Source: an uncultured bacterium
Lineage (GTDB): Bacteria > Planctomycetota > Phycisphaerae > Phycisphaerales > SM1A02
Length of the DNA: 7,678 bases
Assembly: GCA_903914045.1 (NCBI GenBank)
Contig: CAIWNO010000117.1
Location: 1 to 7,678, forward strand
Direction of reading: 5' to 3'
The stretch's first letter is position 1. Each line of letters begins with the position of its first letter. The notes beneath the pieces were generated by a model. It saw only the letters and a list, made by a program, of their open reading frames with translations, was not told where the DNA came from and ran no database searches. Below, in pieces: positions 1 through 6,907 of the stretch. The translations under genes were made by a program, and so were the position numbers.

Positions 1-1
1 C

Positions 2-1048
2 AGCGCCGACGGCATTCAGTGTTCGCTGCTTGACACCAAAGGTCCAGCCGAAAGCGAGGACAAGGATTTTGCCATCTGGTTGTTGCGAGCCGCGGCCATG
101 GTGCGACATTGGTTTGTCACACCATCAAGCGCGCAAGGCGCGGAAGAAATTGCGGTCATGGATGTGGAAGAAGTTGTGATCGCTTCCGGTGGAGACGAGG
201 CAGCAACAGTGGCCACGTATCAACTTGTTCGCCGCGTCGTTGAATGCGCGCGCAAACACAATCGCGTGCCGCCGCTCACTCCAATTGCGCTTGTGGGTTG
301 CTCAACGGAATCGGCGCATGAGGCAATTGCCACCATTTCAACGTTGGCGCAAGCGTTTTTACAGCAACCCGTTCCGCTTGCGGGCACATATCCCAAGTTA
401 GAGCGCACCTCTGTTGCGCAGCAAGCTTTTTTTCCAGGCGCATTTTCCGTGGCGGATTTGTTTGAGGCAATTCGAACGGCGGAATCCACCGTGGATGGAA
501 GTCGACGCGCGTCTCCATCACCATCAAGCGCATCCGCATCAACATCCGCACCACCATCCGCACCATCAGCCGCGCCCTCGCCATCAACCGCTTCAACATT
601 CGCGCCATCAATCAGTGGCAGTTCCTCCGCGCACACTGGCGCGGCGGCGGGGGACGTCCGCAAGCAACCATTGCAAGTGCAAATGCGACCAGGTTCATAC
701 GCCGCGATTATTTCAGGTTTGTGGCCCATCGCCTTGCGCTATCCCAACAATGCGATGATTGAATTTGCAACTGACCATGCGGGACAATTGCATGTGATCG
801 CGCCTATTGAGCAAGCCGCATCTATTCGCCAGGCGGCCGCTTGGGCGCAGCGCAATTCCTCATTGATTCGTTTGGGTTTCCCTGGCTTGGCCGCGGATCC
901 ATTGCCAATTGTCGAGCGGATTATTTTCACCGATGCCACGCAAGCGGTGGACTGGCATCATTGCGGCGTGCGCTTAGACCTTGTGATTCGCGCGCAAGAC
1001 AAATTTGTGCATGTGTCGCTGAATGATGAGCGCACTTTAAAGCCTTGA
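2..1048 (+). CDS. ParA/MinD-like ATPase C-terminal part plus unknown C-terminal domain (5' partial)
   Basis: The frame is open from base 2, so the true start lies upstream; 348 residues are visible and stop at TGA 1046-1048. The visible part begins in mid-protein. The segment around 170-235 (EEVVIASGGDEAATVATYQL) resembles the strand-plus-helix of MinD/ParA proteins where a strand is followed by 'TTPE..ALTDAY'. The following stretch (305-475, with FLQQPVPLAGTYPK) resembles the 'FL...l.y.G.ip.D..v..A' block near the end of MinD-like proteins. A Walker A motif would lie upstream and cannot be seen, so ATPase activity is inferred. A Ser/Ala/Pro-rich linker (about 500-655) then joins a C-terminal domain of about 130 residues (656-1045) that I do not recognise. 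TTG at 80 and ATG at 98 are internal and unlikely starts. Planctomycetes carry several MinD-like proteins of unclear role, so a division or positioning function is only a guess. Confidence 0.6.
   Translation, partial: SADGIQCSLLDTKGPAESEDKDFAIWLLRAAAMVRHWFVTPSSAQGAEEIAVMDVEEVVIASGGDEAATVATYQLVRRVVECARKHNRVPPLTPIALVGCSTESAHEAIATISTLAQAFLQQPVPLAGTYPKLERTSVAQQAFFPGAFSVADLFEAIRTAESTVDGSRRASPSPSSASASTSAPPSAPSAAPSPSTASTFAPSISGSSSAHTGAAAGDVRKQPLQVQMRPGSYAAIISGLWPIALRYPNNAMIEFATDHAGQLHVIAPIEQAASIRQAAAWAQRNSSLIRLGFPGLAADPLPIVERIIFTDATQAVDWHHCGVRLDLVIRAQDKFVHVSLNDERTLKP
500..655 (+). repeat. Low-complexity CCATC/GCATC-rich tract encoding a Ser/Ala/Pro linker
   Basis: This stretch is dominated by irregular copies of CCATCA, GCATC and GCACCA. 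In the frame of the surrounding gene it encodes a run of Ser, Ala, Pro and Thr with almost no hydrophobic residues, typical of a flexible interdomain linker. The same DNA read in the +1 frame gives a His/Pro-rich peptide, which I regard as a by-product of the repeat. Slippage in such a tract could make linker length vary between strains. Confidence 0.6.
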
Positions 1049-1087
1049 GCTTGAACACTGATTCATGTTGACGTTTTGTAGCGCGTG

Positions 1088-1118
1088 AAAAAGTTGCGCG
1101 CATTCAATTACGCAACTT
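1088..1118 (-). terminator. Possible rho-independent terminator of the M19 dipeptidase gene
   Basis: Two 8-base arms, AAGTTGCG at 1091-1098 and CGCAACTT at 1111-1118, are perfect inverted copies separated by a 12-base loop. Read on the minus strand the stem is followed by a short U run (A1092 to A1088 on the plus strand). It sits 17 bp beyond the stop of the dipeptidase gene, between two convergent genes. For the plus-strand gene ending at 1048 the downstream side is not T-rich, so it would work poorly in that direction. The stem is only half G+C and the loop is long, hence moderate confidence. Confidence 0.4.
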
Positions 1119-1135
1119 CAAACAACTTCCACAAC

Positions 1136-2134
1136 TCAACTTTTTGGAAGCGCGGCGCGCAGCACGCGCAACCAGTTTTCACTGCGAAATCCAGCGATTT
1201 CCTGTGGTTGCAAGCCATCTTTCGTAAGCGCGCTTTCGATCGCTGGAAGATCTTCGGGGCGACGAGCATTCACGGGACAATCTTCAGGCGTAAAGCCGCC
1301 GTCAAAATCGCTTCCCAATGCCAAGCATTCCGCGCCGCCCACTTCGCGAACATGCTTGACATGTCGCACAACATCATCCATGGTTGCCACTCGTTCATTC
1401 GCCAAAAATTTTCCATACAAATTCAAGCCGCACACTCCCTTGCGCGCCGCTATGGCGCGAATGGTTTCGTCAGTGATGTGCCGCTCATTTCCAGGCACAA
1501 GACTGCGACAATTGGAATGACTTGAAGCGATCGAACCCTTTGAAAGCGCGATCACTTGCGCGCACGCTTTGTCTGACAAATGCGAAAGATCATGAATCAT
1601 GCCGACGCTATCAAGGGCTTGAATCATTTGATGTCCAGCGGGGGTTAATTCGCCTGGCGCCGCGTTGCCGCCGGCGTAGCGCGAACCTTTGGCCCACGTC
1701 AAGCCAACCATGCGCACGCCTTGATCAAACCACCACTTGGCGCGCTCGGGCGACTCGATTGGATCGGCGCCCTCCATTAAAATCACCACGCGCGTTGGAC
1801 CCGCGGCATTCCATTGCAGTAAATCCGTTTGTGTGCGCACAATGCGAATCACTCCGCGTGATTCAAGGCCTTGATACAAACGCAATTGCAATCGCGCGGC
1901 GCGCGCCGCGGTGTCCACATCGTCAAAATTGGCGTAGCCCCACGCTTCATCGCAACCCACTTCGGTGAACAGCGTGGCAAAAACCATTTTGCAAGAACCC
2001 GCACGCAGCGCTGGAAAATTCACCCCAAAGCGCGCGGGATCAGGCGATTGCGATTCAAGATCAATTCCTTGCATGGCCAGATATCCAAGATCAAGATGCC
2101 CATCAATACGATCGTGGCTGGAAGTGCTTTGCAT
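1136..2134 (-). CDS. Membrane dipeptidase family (peptidase M19) metallohydrolase
   Basis: From ATG at 2134 this gives 332 residues, normal for bacterial M19 enzymes, which use a binuclear zinc centre to cleave dipeptides (often with broad specificity, including D-amino acids). The full metal-ligand set of the family is visible: H13 and D15 in DGHLD, bridging E121 in MEG, H185 in DLSH, H206 in SSHSN, and D276 in GSDFDG. R210 after SHSNC fits the substrate-carboxylate arginine. The C-terminal GFRSENWLRVL matches the family's G.NwlRvl ending. No signal peptide is seen, so it is probably cytoplasmic. The frame stays open upstream to 2299 with another ATG at 2203, but that start would overlap the divergent gene beginning at 2202 and adds residues with no family similarity; the ATG at 2134 places the DGHLD motif 10 residues in, as is usual. 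Physiological substrate is unknown; salvage of peptides or peptidoglycan fragments is plausible. Confidence 0.93.
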   Translation of the reverse strand: MQSTSSHDRIDGHLDLGYLAMQGIDLESQSPDPARFGVNFPALRAGSCKMVFATLFTEVGCDEAWGYANFDDVDTAARAARLQLRLYQGLESRGVIRIVRTQTDLLQWNAAGPTRVVILMEGADPIESPERAKWWFDQGVRMVGLTWAKGSRYAGGNAAPGELTPAGHQMIQALDSVGMIHDLSHLSDKACAQVIALSKGSIASSHSNCRSLVPGNERHITDETIRAIAARKGVCGLNLYGKFLANERVATMDDVVRHVKHVREVGGAECLALGSDFDGGFTPEDCPVNARRPEDLPAIESALTKDGLQPQEIAGFRSENWLRVLRAALPKS

Positions 2135-2201
2135 TGGCGCATTCTGACGTGTTGGGCGCGCGGTGTCTAGCGGACCGCGGCTGTAGTTACACTCATGCGG
2201 C
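2135..2201. promoter_or_regulatory. Compact divergent intergenic region
   Basis: These 67 bp separate the starts of the minus-strand dipeptidase gene and the plus-strand four-gene operon, so promoters for both should lie here or just inside the genes. I could not single out a convincing -35/-10 pair on either strand. Neither start has a good Shine-Dalgarno at proper spacing. Called from gene orientation alone. Confidence 0.35.
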
Positions 2202-2645
2202 ATGTCTGAAGTTGCCTCAATCAATACATCAACCCGCGGATTGGTTTTCATTTTGGCGGCGGCGCTTCTTGCGCCGTTGGTTGTTGCCGCCACGCTCACG
2301 CCTGATCCGCGCGGAATTGGAACTCATCAACAACTTGGATTACCAGTGTGTTCATGGCCCGCCGCGCTTGGAATTCCATGTCCCAGTTGCGGCATGACCA
2401 CCGCGTTCGCCTACGCTTCGCGCGCCAATTTCACCGCGGCGTTTGTCGCGCAACCAATGGGAGCGTTGTTGGCCATCGCCGCCGCGATCGGTTGCGTGAT
2501 TGCCTTGGGCGTGTCGTTGACGGGCTATCAATTTCAAAGATTATTTGATCCGCTGTTGAACAAGTGGGGACTGAGCGCGGCGCTTCTCTTATTTTTCGCG
2601 GCGTGGTTGTGGAAGTTCGCCTGCATGAGTGGATGGACGCAATGA
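2202..2645 (+). CDS. DUF2752 family membrane protein
   Basis: The 147-residue protein carries the DUF2752 hallmark, CPSCGMTTAF at residues 60-69 (family form CP.CG.T), with one more Cys at 50 shortly before it. Three hydrophobic segments are visible, roughly residues 13-31, 86-107 and 124-142, so it is an inner-membrane protein with the Cys motif in the loop after the first segment. The domain family is widespread in Planctomycetes, Bacteroidetes and Actinobacteria and has no established biochemical function. The ATG at 2202 is the first in frame and leaves a 67-bp gap to the divergent dipeptidase. Its stop TGA (2643-2645) is embedded in ATGA with the next gene's start, so it leads a four-gene operon. 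The paired cysteines could bind metal or form a disulfide, but this is not shown. Confidence 0.9.
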   Translation: MSEVASINTSTRGLVFILAAALLAPLVVAATLTPDPRGIGTHQQLGLPVCSWPAALGIPCPSCGMTTAFAYASRANFTAAFVAQPMGALLAIAAAIGCVIALGVSLTGYQFQRLFDPLLNKWGLSAALLLFFAAWLWKFACMSGWTQ

Positions 2646-3328
2646 CTCTTGCGCATCTTCAACGCGGTTTCAAAGTGGCTTGCATTGCGCTGTGCTGCGT
2701 AATGTCTTTTTGTTTAATCATGAGTTGCCAAGTGTTTGGCATTGCGGCAGCGATTGGTCAGAATGTTGAACGCGAGAAAAAAGTTGAAGTGCTGGCCAAG
2801 TACGCCGGGTTGGACAACAAGCGCGTCGCCATTCTTGTGAAGGCCGACATGGGAACGGTGTATGAGCACCCAACCGCGGTTCCTAATATTTCTTTCAATT
2901 TGGCCCAGCGTCTGCAGCAAAATGTTCCTGGCATCACAATGATGGACCCACGCTTGTGCATGAATTTTCAACATCAAACTCCAAATTGGGCGGCGCAACC
3001 GCTTGGTCAAGTCGCCGAAGAATTGGATGTTGACCGCCTTGTCATTGTCGATCTTTACGAATATCGATTAAATCCGCCGGGAAATCGCTATTTGTGGGAT
3101 GGCGTTGCCGCAGGAAATATTGGCGTGGCGGAGCGTGATGGAATTGATCCCGATCAAACCGTCGATCAGTGGAATGTCTCCGCGCAGTTTCCATTGGATA
3201 CGGGCGTGACCCGCGAGTCCATGAATATTTCAATGGTCCAAACTGGCCTCTTGGCGACATTCGTTCGCAATTCGGCCTGGGTTTTTTATGATCACATTGA
3301 AGACAAGTATCCAGACACCAAGAAATAA
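2642..3328 (+). CDS. Conserved planctomycete-type secreted protein, probable lipoprotein
   Basis: The ATG at 2642 overlaps the preceding stop (ATGA), which decides this start over in-frame upstream alternatives and gives 228 residues. The N-terminus has a basic Lys/Arg segment, a hydrophobic stretch (about 12-28) and a lipobox-like IMSC with Cys29, suggesting export and lipid attachment; the -2 Met is not ideal. The mature part starts with a charged helix (residues 42-53), then alpha/beta pattern: strand KRVAILV (60-66), a helix ending near QQNVPG, then VAEELDVDRLVIVDLYEY (124-141). The order 'strand, variable region, helix, L..DRLVIVDL' resembles envelope proteins such as LpoB or GNA1162-like folds, but I see no diagnostic motif. 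The overall pattern matches a hypothetical family I associate with planctomycetes. It is followed after one base by a second protein of similar layout. Function unknown. Confidence 0.85.
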   Translation: MTLAHLQRGFKVACIALCCVMSFCLIMSCQVFGIAAAIGQNVEREKKVEVLAKYAGLDNKRVAILVKADMGTVYEHPTAVPNISFNLAQRLQQNVPGITMMDPRLCMNFQHQTPNWAAQPLGQVAEELDVDRLVIVDLYEYRLNPPGNRYLWDGVAAGNIGVAERDGIDPDQTVDQWNVSAQFPLDTGVTRESMNISMVQTGLLATFVRNSAWVFYDHIEDKYPDTKK

Positions 3329-3329
3329 A

Positions 3330-4013
3330 ATGACATTGAATCAGACATCTAAATTCAAGTGGCGCGGACTGAAGTTGGCGGGTGCGGGGTTGCTCTGCAC
3401 ACTTTCATCCTGCAACTATCTTGTGCCGGCGGCCTACATCGTTGAAGGTCCGCCATCCATCGACGCTCAATACACGTTGCCAGATCGAAAGACCGTGGTC
3501 TTTGTTGACGATCGATCCAATATTCTCAGTCGCACGCAACTTCGTGCTGTCATTGGTGACAAAGTCGCAACTGATTTGATGAAGAAAGGCTTGGTCACCG
3601 AAACGATCGCCAGTCGCGACGCCATTGCCATTGCGCGCAAAGACGAGACTGTGGACAAACCAATTCCAATTAGTGAAATTGGCCAACGCGTTGGCGCGGA
3701 CACCATTATTTATGTGCAAATGAAAGACTTTTCGCTCTCCGATCCTGGTGGCGTGGCGCGGCCATCGGCTACCGCCACGGTGAAAGTGATCGATGTCACG
3801 GGACGCTCGCGTTTGTATCCAGCGCCAAGCGAACTCACGGGCCAGCCCGTGTCAACTGATATGCGCGAAGTCAGCAACGACCTCTATCAAAGCACCTCTG
3901 GTAGGCGGCAAATTGAAGATTCCCTTGCGGCCGAAATTGGTTCCGAGGTTGCGAAATTATTTTATAAGCATGAACGAGTGGAACTTGGGAAAAATTTAGG
4001 TATTCACAAGTGA
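3330..4013 (+). CDS. Second envelope protein, probable lipoprotein distantly similar to its upstream neighbour
   Basis: ATG at 3330 lies 1 nt after the previous stop; an earlier in-frame start at 3288 would overlap that gene by 41 bp. The 227-residue product has a basic N-terminus (K8, K10, R12, K15), a short hydrophobic run and LSSC, a credible lipobox with Cys28. The mature region begins with a strand (RKTVVFVDDR, 53-62), continues through helices (70-86), and has IGQRVGADTIIYVQMKDFSL (117-136), the same layout as LDVDRLVIVDLYEY in the upstream protein. VTGRSRL (156-162) ends a beta hairpin. This suggests two ancient paralogues or two members of one fold class, both facing the periplasm. 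It resembles conserved hypothetical planctomycete proteins; no enzymatic motif is visible. The last codon is AAG and its TGA stop is part of GTGA, where the next gene starts. Confidence 0.85.
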   Translation: MTLNQTSKFKWRGLKLAGAGLLCTLSSCNYLVPAAYIVEGPPSIDAQYTLPDRKTVVFVDDRSNILSRTQLRAVIGDKVATDLMKKGLVTETIASRDAIAIARKDETVDKPIPISEIGQRVGADTIIYVQMKDFSLSDPGGVARPSATATVKVIDVTGRSRLYPAPSELTGQPVSTDMREVSNDLYQSTSGRRQIEDSLAAEIGSEVAKLFYKHERVELGKNLGIHK

Positions 4014-5173
4014 ACCAAGGGGCGCGCATTGTGTGCGTAACGGATCCACTTGGTCCTGGCACCGGATCGGGAATGTTGGCAGCATGCGCGCAAGCCTGGC
4101 GATTTCTTCAAGACACAGTGGGTCAAGGCTTGGTTGAAGTCGGCGTGCTTGGAACACACGTGGCAACGCAACTTGCCGTGGAGAATGGCTTGCAGCCCGC
4201 GTGGAGAATTCCATTGCCATGTGGCAACTTGCGTTTGGCCGAGTCGGCATTGTCGCGCGTGTTCGATGCGTCATCTGCCAAGGTTGTTGTGGCGTGGGGT
4301 GCCAGAGCCGCGCAGTTGGTTTCCAGGTGCGCGCATGACGCGCCAGTGGTGGTGGTGCTTGATGCAGCGTGTGAATCAAAGAGCGTTCTACACGCTGAAC
4401 TTGCCGAAGTATTGTGCTTGGGAGATTCATTGGCCGACGCCGCAAGCGCTTTGGGTTGGTTGCCAATACGCATTCGCGCCGTTTCACCAACCATGCCGGC
4501 GTGGAAGCAAATTCCATCGATCGATCGAAATTCTTTGCGCAGGCAATGGGGCGCCACCGATCAAGATTGTGTCATTGGAGTGTTGCCACTATCGGTCGGT
4601 TGCGGGGACGCGTTGTTCGCATTTCACGCAATGGGGCGTTTCTCGTACGCGGGTCATGGCGCGCACCTTGTTCTTGATCCCAGCCTTGGCAACGCCAATG
4701 CGGTTCGATCCATCGCGCGCAAGTTGGATTTGAATGATCGAGTTCATTTTGAATCGTCCATTGTTTGTCCATGGAAATTATCCGCGGGCGTTGATCTTTG
4801 GCTTTCGTTGCGAGATCCAATTCATGATCAGACCGCGTTGCATCACAGTTGCGCGGCGGCCCTGGGTGCGCCAATCTTGGCGCAAAGTGGCAGTTTCGCC
4901 GCGGCCGCCATAGAACATCAAGTTGATGGTCTTGTTGCTGGCGCAGGCGTGAATGCCTACGCATTTGAAATGATCCACGCCGCAACCCATCCCGCAATGA
5001 TGGCGGAAATGGCGCTTGCCGCCCGCGTTCGGTATGCATCTCAAAGTGTTCGCGATCGATTTGCCTTGGCCGTTCAAGAAGGCATATCGCGCGTGTGTCC
5101 AGAGGCCTTGATTGTGCCAGACGAATTGAATCGTATTCCGGCAGAATTAAAATTCTCAGCGGCTTCCACATAA
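4010..5173 (+). CDS. GT-B (GT4-like) glycosyltransferase-like protein
   Basis: The GTG at 4010 overlaps the preceding stop (GTGA); a weak AGG lies about 10 nt before it. The 387-residue length and two-lobe pattern fit GT-B enzymes: a glycine-rich N-terminal loop (PLGPGTGSGM, 13-22), alternating strands such as KVVVAWG (91-97) and APVVVVLDA (111-119), and a second Rossmann-like half starting near CVIGVLPLS (187-195). GAHLVLDPS (217-225), DRVHFESSI (243-251) and the ALGAPILAQSGSF...EHQVDGLVAG block (285-311) correspond to the sugar-nucleotide-binding end of GT4 proteins. The acidic residues of the usual E-x7-E element are not where expected: HHSCAAALGAP stands in place of 'EAMA.G.P', and AAAAIEHQVDG keeps one Glu. 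It may therefore use a different donor or be catalytically weak. Cytoplasmic, last gene of the operon; its 3' end overlaps the convergent amidohydrolase by 100 bp. Donor and acceptor unknown. Confidence 0.75.
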   Translation: MNQGARIVCVTDPLGPGTGSGMLAACAQAWRFLQDTVGQGLVEVGVLGTHVATQLAVENGLQPAWRIPLPCGNLRLAESALSRVFDASSAKVVVAWGARAAQLVSRCAHDAPVVVVLDAACESKSVLHAELAEVLCLGDSLADAASALGWLPIRIRAVSPTMPAWKQIPSIDRNSLRRQWGATDQDCVIGVLPLSVGCGDALFAFHAMGRFSYAGHGAHLVLDPSLGNANAVRSIARKLDLNDRVHFESSIVCPWKLSAGVDLWLSLRDPIHDQTALHHSCAAALGAPILAQSGSFAAAAIEHQVDGLVAGAGVNAYAFEMIHAATHPAMMAEMALAARVRYASQSVRDRFALAVQEGISRVCPEALIVPDELNRIPAELKFSAAST

Positions 5174-6234
5174 AGCGATTTCAACAAGCTCGGTGAAAGA
5201 TGTTTTCCTTGCATCCGCGGCGCGTCGAGCGCGGTGAATTGTTTTGGATCCACCATGGCAAGATCGGGATCGGCGATCGGACTTTCGCCATCGAAGTCGC
5301 TTTCCCACAGTGTTCGCAAGGCCCAATAGCGGCTGGCGTACAAATCAAACGCGTCCTCGGGGCGGCTTGCCTTGGCGGCCATTTCGCTTTTGGCGTCGCC
5401 GGCGGACATGTGTTCGTCGGTGGTGACAATGTCGCTGCCAAACAGAATGCGTCCGCGAAAGCGTTCTAGAAATGCGTGGACTGCGCCGCGCGGATGTTTT
5501 GAAATTTCACGCACGATCCATTTGGTGGCGCTGGTGTCCAAAAATAAATTGGGGTGGCGATCAAGAATTCCAGCAAGAAAATGCAGGTCTTCGGGCCATC
5601 CACCCATGTGCGCCGCAAGCCATGGCGCGCTGAATCGATCAAGCAATCTTTCAAGTGGAAGATATTGCGCGGACTTTGTTCCGTAGCGCGCGGCGTCGCT
5701 GTAGCGAGTTTGAAACCAGGTGTCAGGGTCCGCGATATGAACCATAAGCGACATGCCCAAACTGCTAGCTAATTCCATGGCGGCAACTCGCAGCGGCGCG
5801 TCCAGTTGAAACATGGTCGCATCGCCAGCTTCAATCGCAAAGTCAACGCTGCGCGGCGCCGCCCAAATTTTGCAAAGACGCGAACCCAGTTCGTGGTATT
5901 TCCCAATGCGCTCAAGAAATCCAGCGCCCAGCGAATGCTTGCGATCTTTGGAGGCGAAATCAGGAACCGCGATCAAGCGAAGTCGATCGCCAAGTTCCGC
6001 GCGCACCGCGGGCACTTGCTCCAAATAGGTCATGGACCAAATCGAGCCAATGCCATATAAGTCCATGGCCTCGCGCAGAATGGCGCACGCGCGCGCGCCG
6101 TTGACATGTGAATGCGCGTCCGTGATGGCAAAGGGCAACTTTTGCAATTGCCCTGAAAGCGCGCGGTAATCCCAGCCAAATCGATTGGATGGATTCACGC
6201 TGTGTTGTGATTGGATGGAGGTTGAATGTGTCAC
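5074..6234 (-). CDS. Amidohydrolase-family (amidohydrolase 2 type) metal-dependent hydrolase
   Basis: The 386-residue protein shows the TIM-barrel amidohydrolase pattern: DAHSHV (39-44; H41 and H43 as HxH metal ligands), a strand with KIW (K122), MVHIADP (H166), LAAHMGGWPED (H209, with E215) and FGSDIV (D268 as the catalytic/metal Asp). Enzymes of this group hydrolyse or decarboxylate small organic acids, lactones or amides; the substrate cannot be read from sequence. No signal peptide is present, so it is likely cytoplasmic. The start is GTG at 6234; no in-frame ATG occurs before the HxH motif, so a later start would destroy the active site. The barrel seems to end around YVEAAENF (355-362); the last 24 residues, rich in Ser, Gly and Thr, look like an extension that runs antisense across the 3' end of the glycosyltransferase gene. 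It could be transcribed with the upstream flavin-reductase-like gene, 85 bp away on the same strand. Confidence 0.88.
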   Translation of the reverse strand: MTHSTSIQSQHSVNPSNRFGWDYRALSGQLQKLPFAITDAHSHVNGARACAILREAMDLYGIGSIWSMTYLEQVPAVRAELGDRLRLIAVPDFASKDRKHSLGAGFLERIGKYHELGSRLCKIWAAPRSVDFAIEAGDATMFQLDAPLRVAAMELASSLGMSLMVHIADPDTWFQTRYSDAARYGTKSAQYLPLERLLDRFSAPWLAAHMGGWPEDLHFLAGILDRHPNLFLDTSATKWIVREISKHPRGAVHAFLERFRGRILFGSDIVTTDEHMSAGDAKSEMAAKASRPEDAFDLYASRYWALRTLWESDFDGESPIADPDLAMVDPKQFTALDAPRMQGKHLSPSLLKSLYVEAAENFNSAGIRFNSSGTIKASGHTRDMPS

Positions 6235-6319
6235 GCGCTCAATCGTAGTCCATGTTTCAAACGCGCGGTGGGAAAGTCTGTATTGACGCAGTCAGGCGCA
6301 CAATGGAAACGCGACGCGA
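6235..6319. other. Short intergenic spacer, nothing specific seen
   Basis: These 85 bp lie between two minus-strand genes. I found no hairpin followed by a T run and no convincing -35/-10 pair, so co-transcription of the two genes is possible but not demonstrated. Confidence 0.4.
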
Positions 6320-6907
6320 CTAACGGGCGCGGCGGGGGCGTGATTTGGTTTGCGTGCGTAAGCGCGCGCCCGCTGATTTTGTTTTTGGAGTTTGCGACTT
6401 GCGCTTTTTCGCCGCGCCGTTTGTGACAGCGCTTGGAAGAGCTTCGTTGCGGCCAGCGTGGTGAATGCATCCAATGTAAACCTCGTGGTCCGCTTCAATA
6501 TCAAAGTGGCGCACAATTTCACAATCAAACCACGCGGTTGCGCGCAACGGAACCGGCGCGCCCGACGGTGTCTTCATGCATGGAATAGAAATCATTGGGT
6601 CTTGCGTGTGTTCAGGAATTTGTTTGAACAGACGCGTGCACACTGGATCATTCGCGGCGATCAAGCACAATGCAAAGCCACGTGAATCGCGGATGATTGG
6701 ACTGAGTGGTTGCCCTTTTTCAATGGCAACAACAAGCATGGGTGGTTGCGATGCGACTTGTTGCACCCAGCGCACCAACGTTGCACCTCGCATGTCGCCA
6801 AAGGCGCCAGTTAAAAGAAAAACGCCGCTTGGAATTTGGTCCAAAAGATCATCAATGCCACAACGCTCAATCGGGGTCCAATCATTTCTAGAAGTCATTG
6901 AACACAC
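6320..6907 (-). CDS. Flavin-reductase-like FMN-binding split-barrel protein with basic tail
   Basis: The 195-residue product matches the flavin-reductase-like domain from about residue 22 to 150. IPSGVFLLTG (25-34) followed by GATLVRWVQQVASQPPMLVV (41-60) fits the family's 'G.yvvt...G.t..wv.qvs..PP.v.v' core. It continues with SRGFALCLIA (75-84) and ends with ATAWFDCEI (123-131) and ADHEVYIGCI (139-148), the family's 'a.leC.v....DH.lfvG.v'. Such proteins bind FMN or haem and act as flavin reductases or oxidoreductases; partner unknown. Residues 165-195 form a Lys/Arg-rich tail (AAKKRKSQ, KSRPRRAR) absent from the core family, perhaps binding nucleic acid or another polyanion. Two starts compete: GTG at 6907 with AGGG 5 nt upstream, and ATG at 6898 without a well-placed Shine-Dalgarno. 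I chose the former narrowly. Transcribed divergently from mraZ across an AT-rich region. Confidence 0.82.
   Translation of the reverse strand: MCSMTSRNDWTPIERCGIDDLLDQIPSGVFLLTGAFGDMRGATLVRWVQQVASQPPMLVVAIEKGQPLSPIIRDSRGFALCLIAANDPVCTRLFKQIPEHTQDPMISIPCMKTPSGAPVPLRATAWFDCEIVRHFDIEADHEVYIGCIHHAGRNEALPSAVTNGAAKKRKSQTPKTKSAGARLRTQTKSRPRRAR

Noticed and set aside
220..729. Minus-strand open frame of 169 codons, rich in Asp, Gly and Ala
   Set aside because: It mirrors the same repeat tract and lacks any recognisable fold; the plus-strand gene has protein-like features over the whole span.
414..758. Plus-strand frame with a striking His/Pro-rich peptide, as if metal-binding
   Set aside because: It is the shifted reading of the CCATC-rich linker tract inside the gene at 2-1048; it has no family resemblance outside the repeat.
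2135..2299. Longer N-terminus for the M19 dipeptidase (starts at 2203 or 2299)
   Set aside because: It would overlap the divergent DUF2752 gene, adds residues with no family match and gives an unusually long lead before DGHLD.
3996..4517. Minus-strand open frame of 173 codons
   Set aside because: It lies opposite the well-supported glycosyltransferase-like gene, has an unnatural Pro/Arg/His/Met-rich composition and no motif.
4572..5171. Minus-strand open frame of 199 codons
   Set aside because: It has an Arg/His/Pro-rich shadow composition opposite the glycosyltransferase-like gene; the true minus-strand gene in this area ends at 5074 in another frame.
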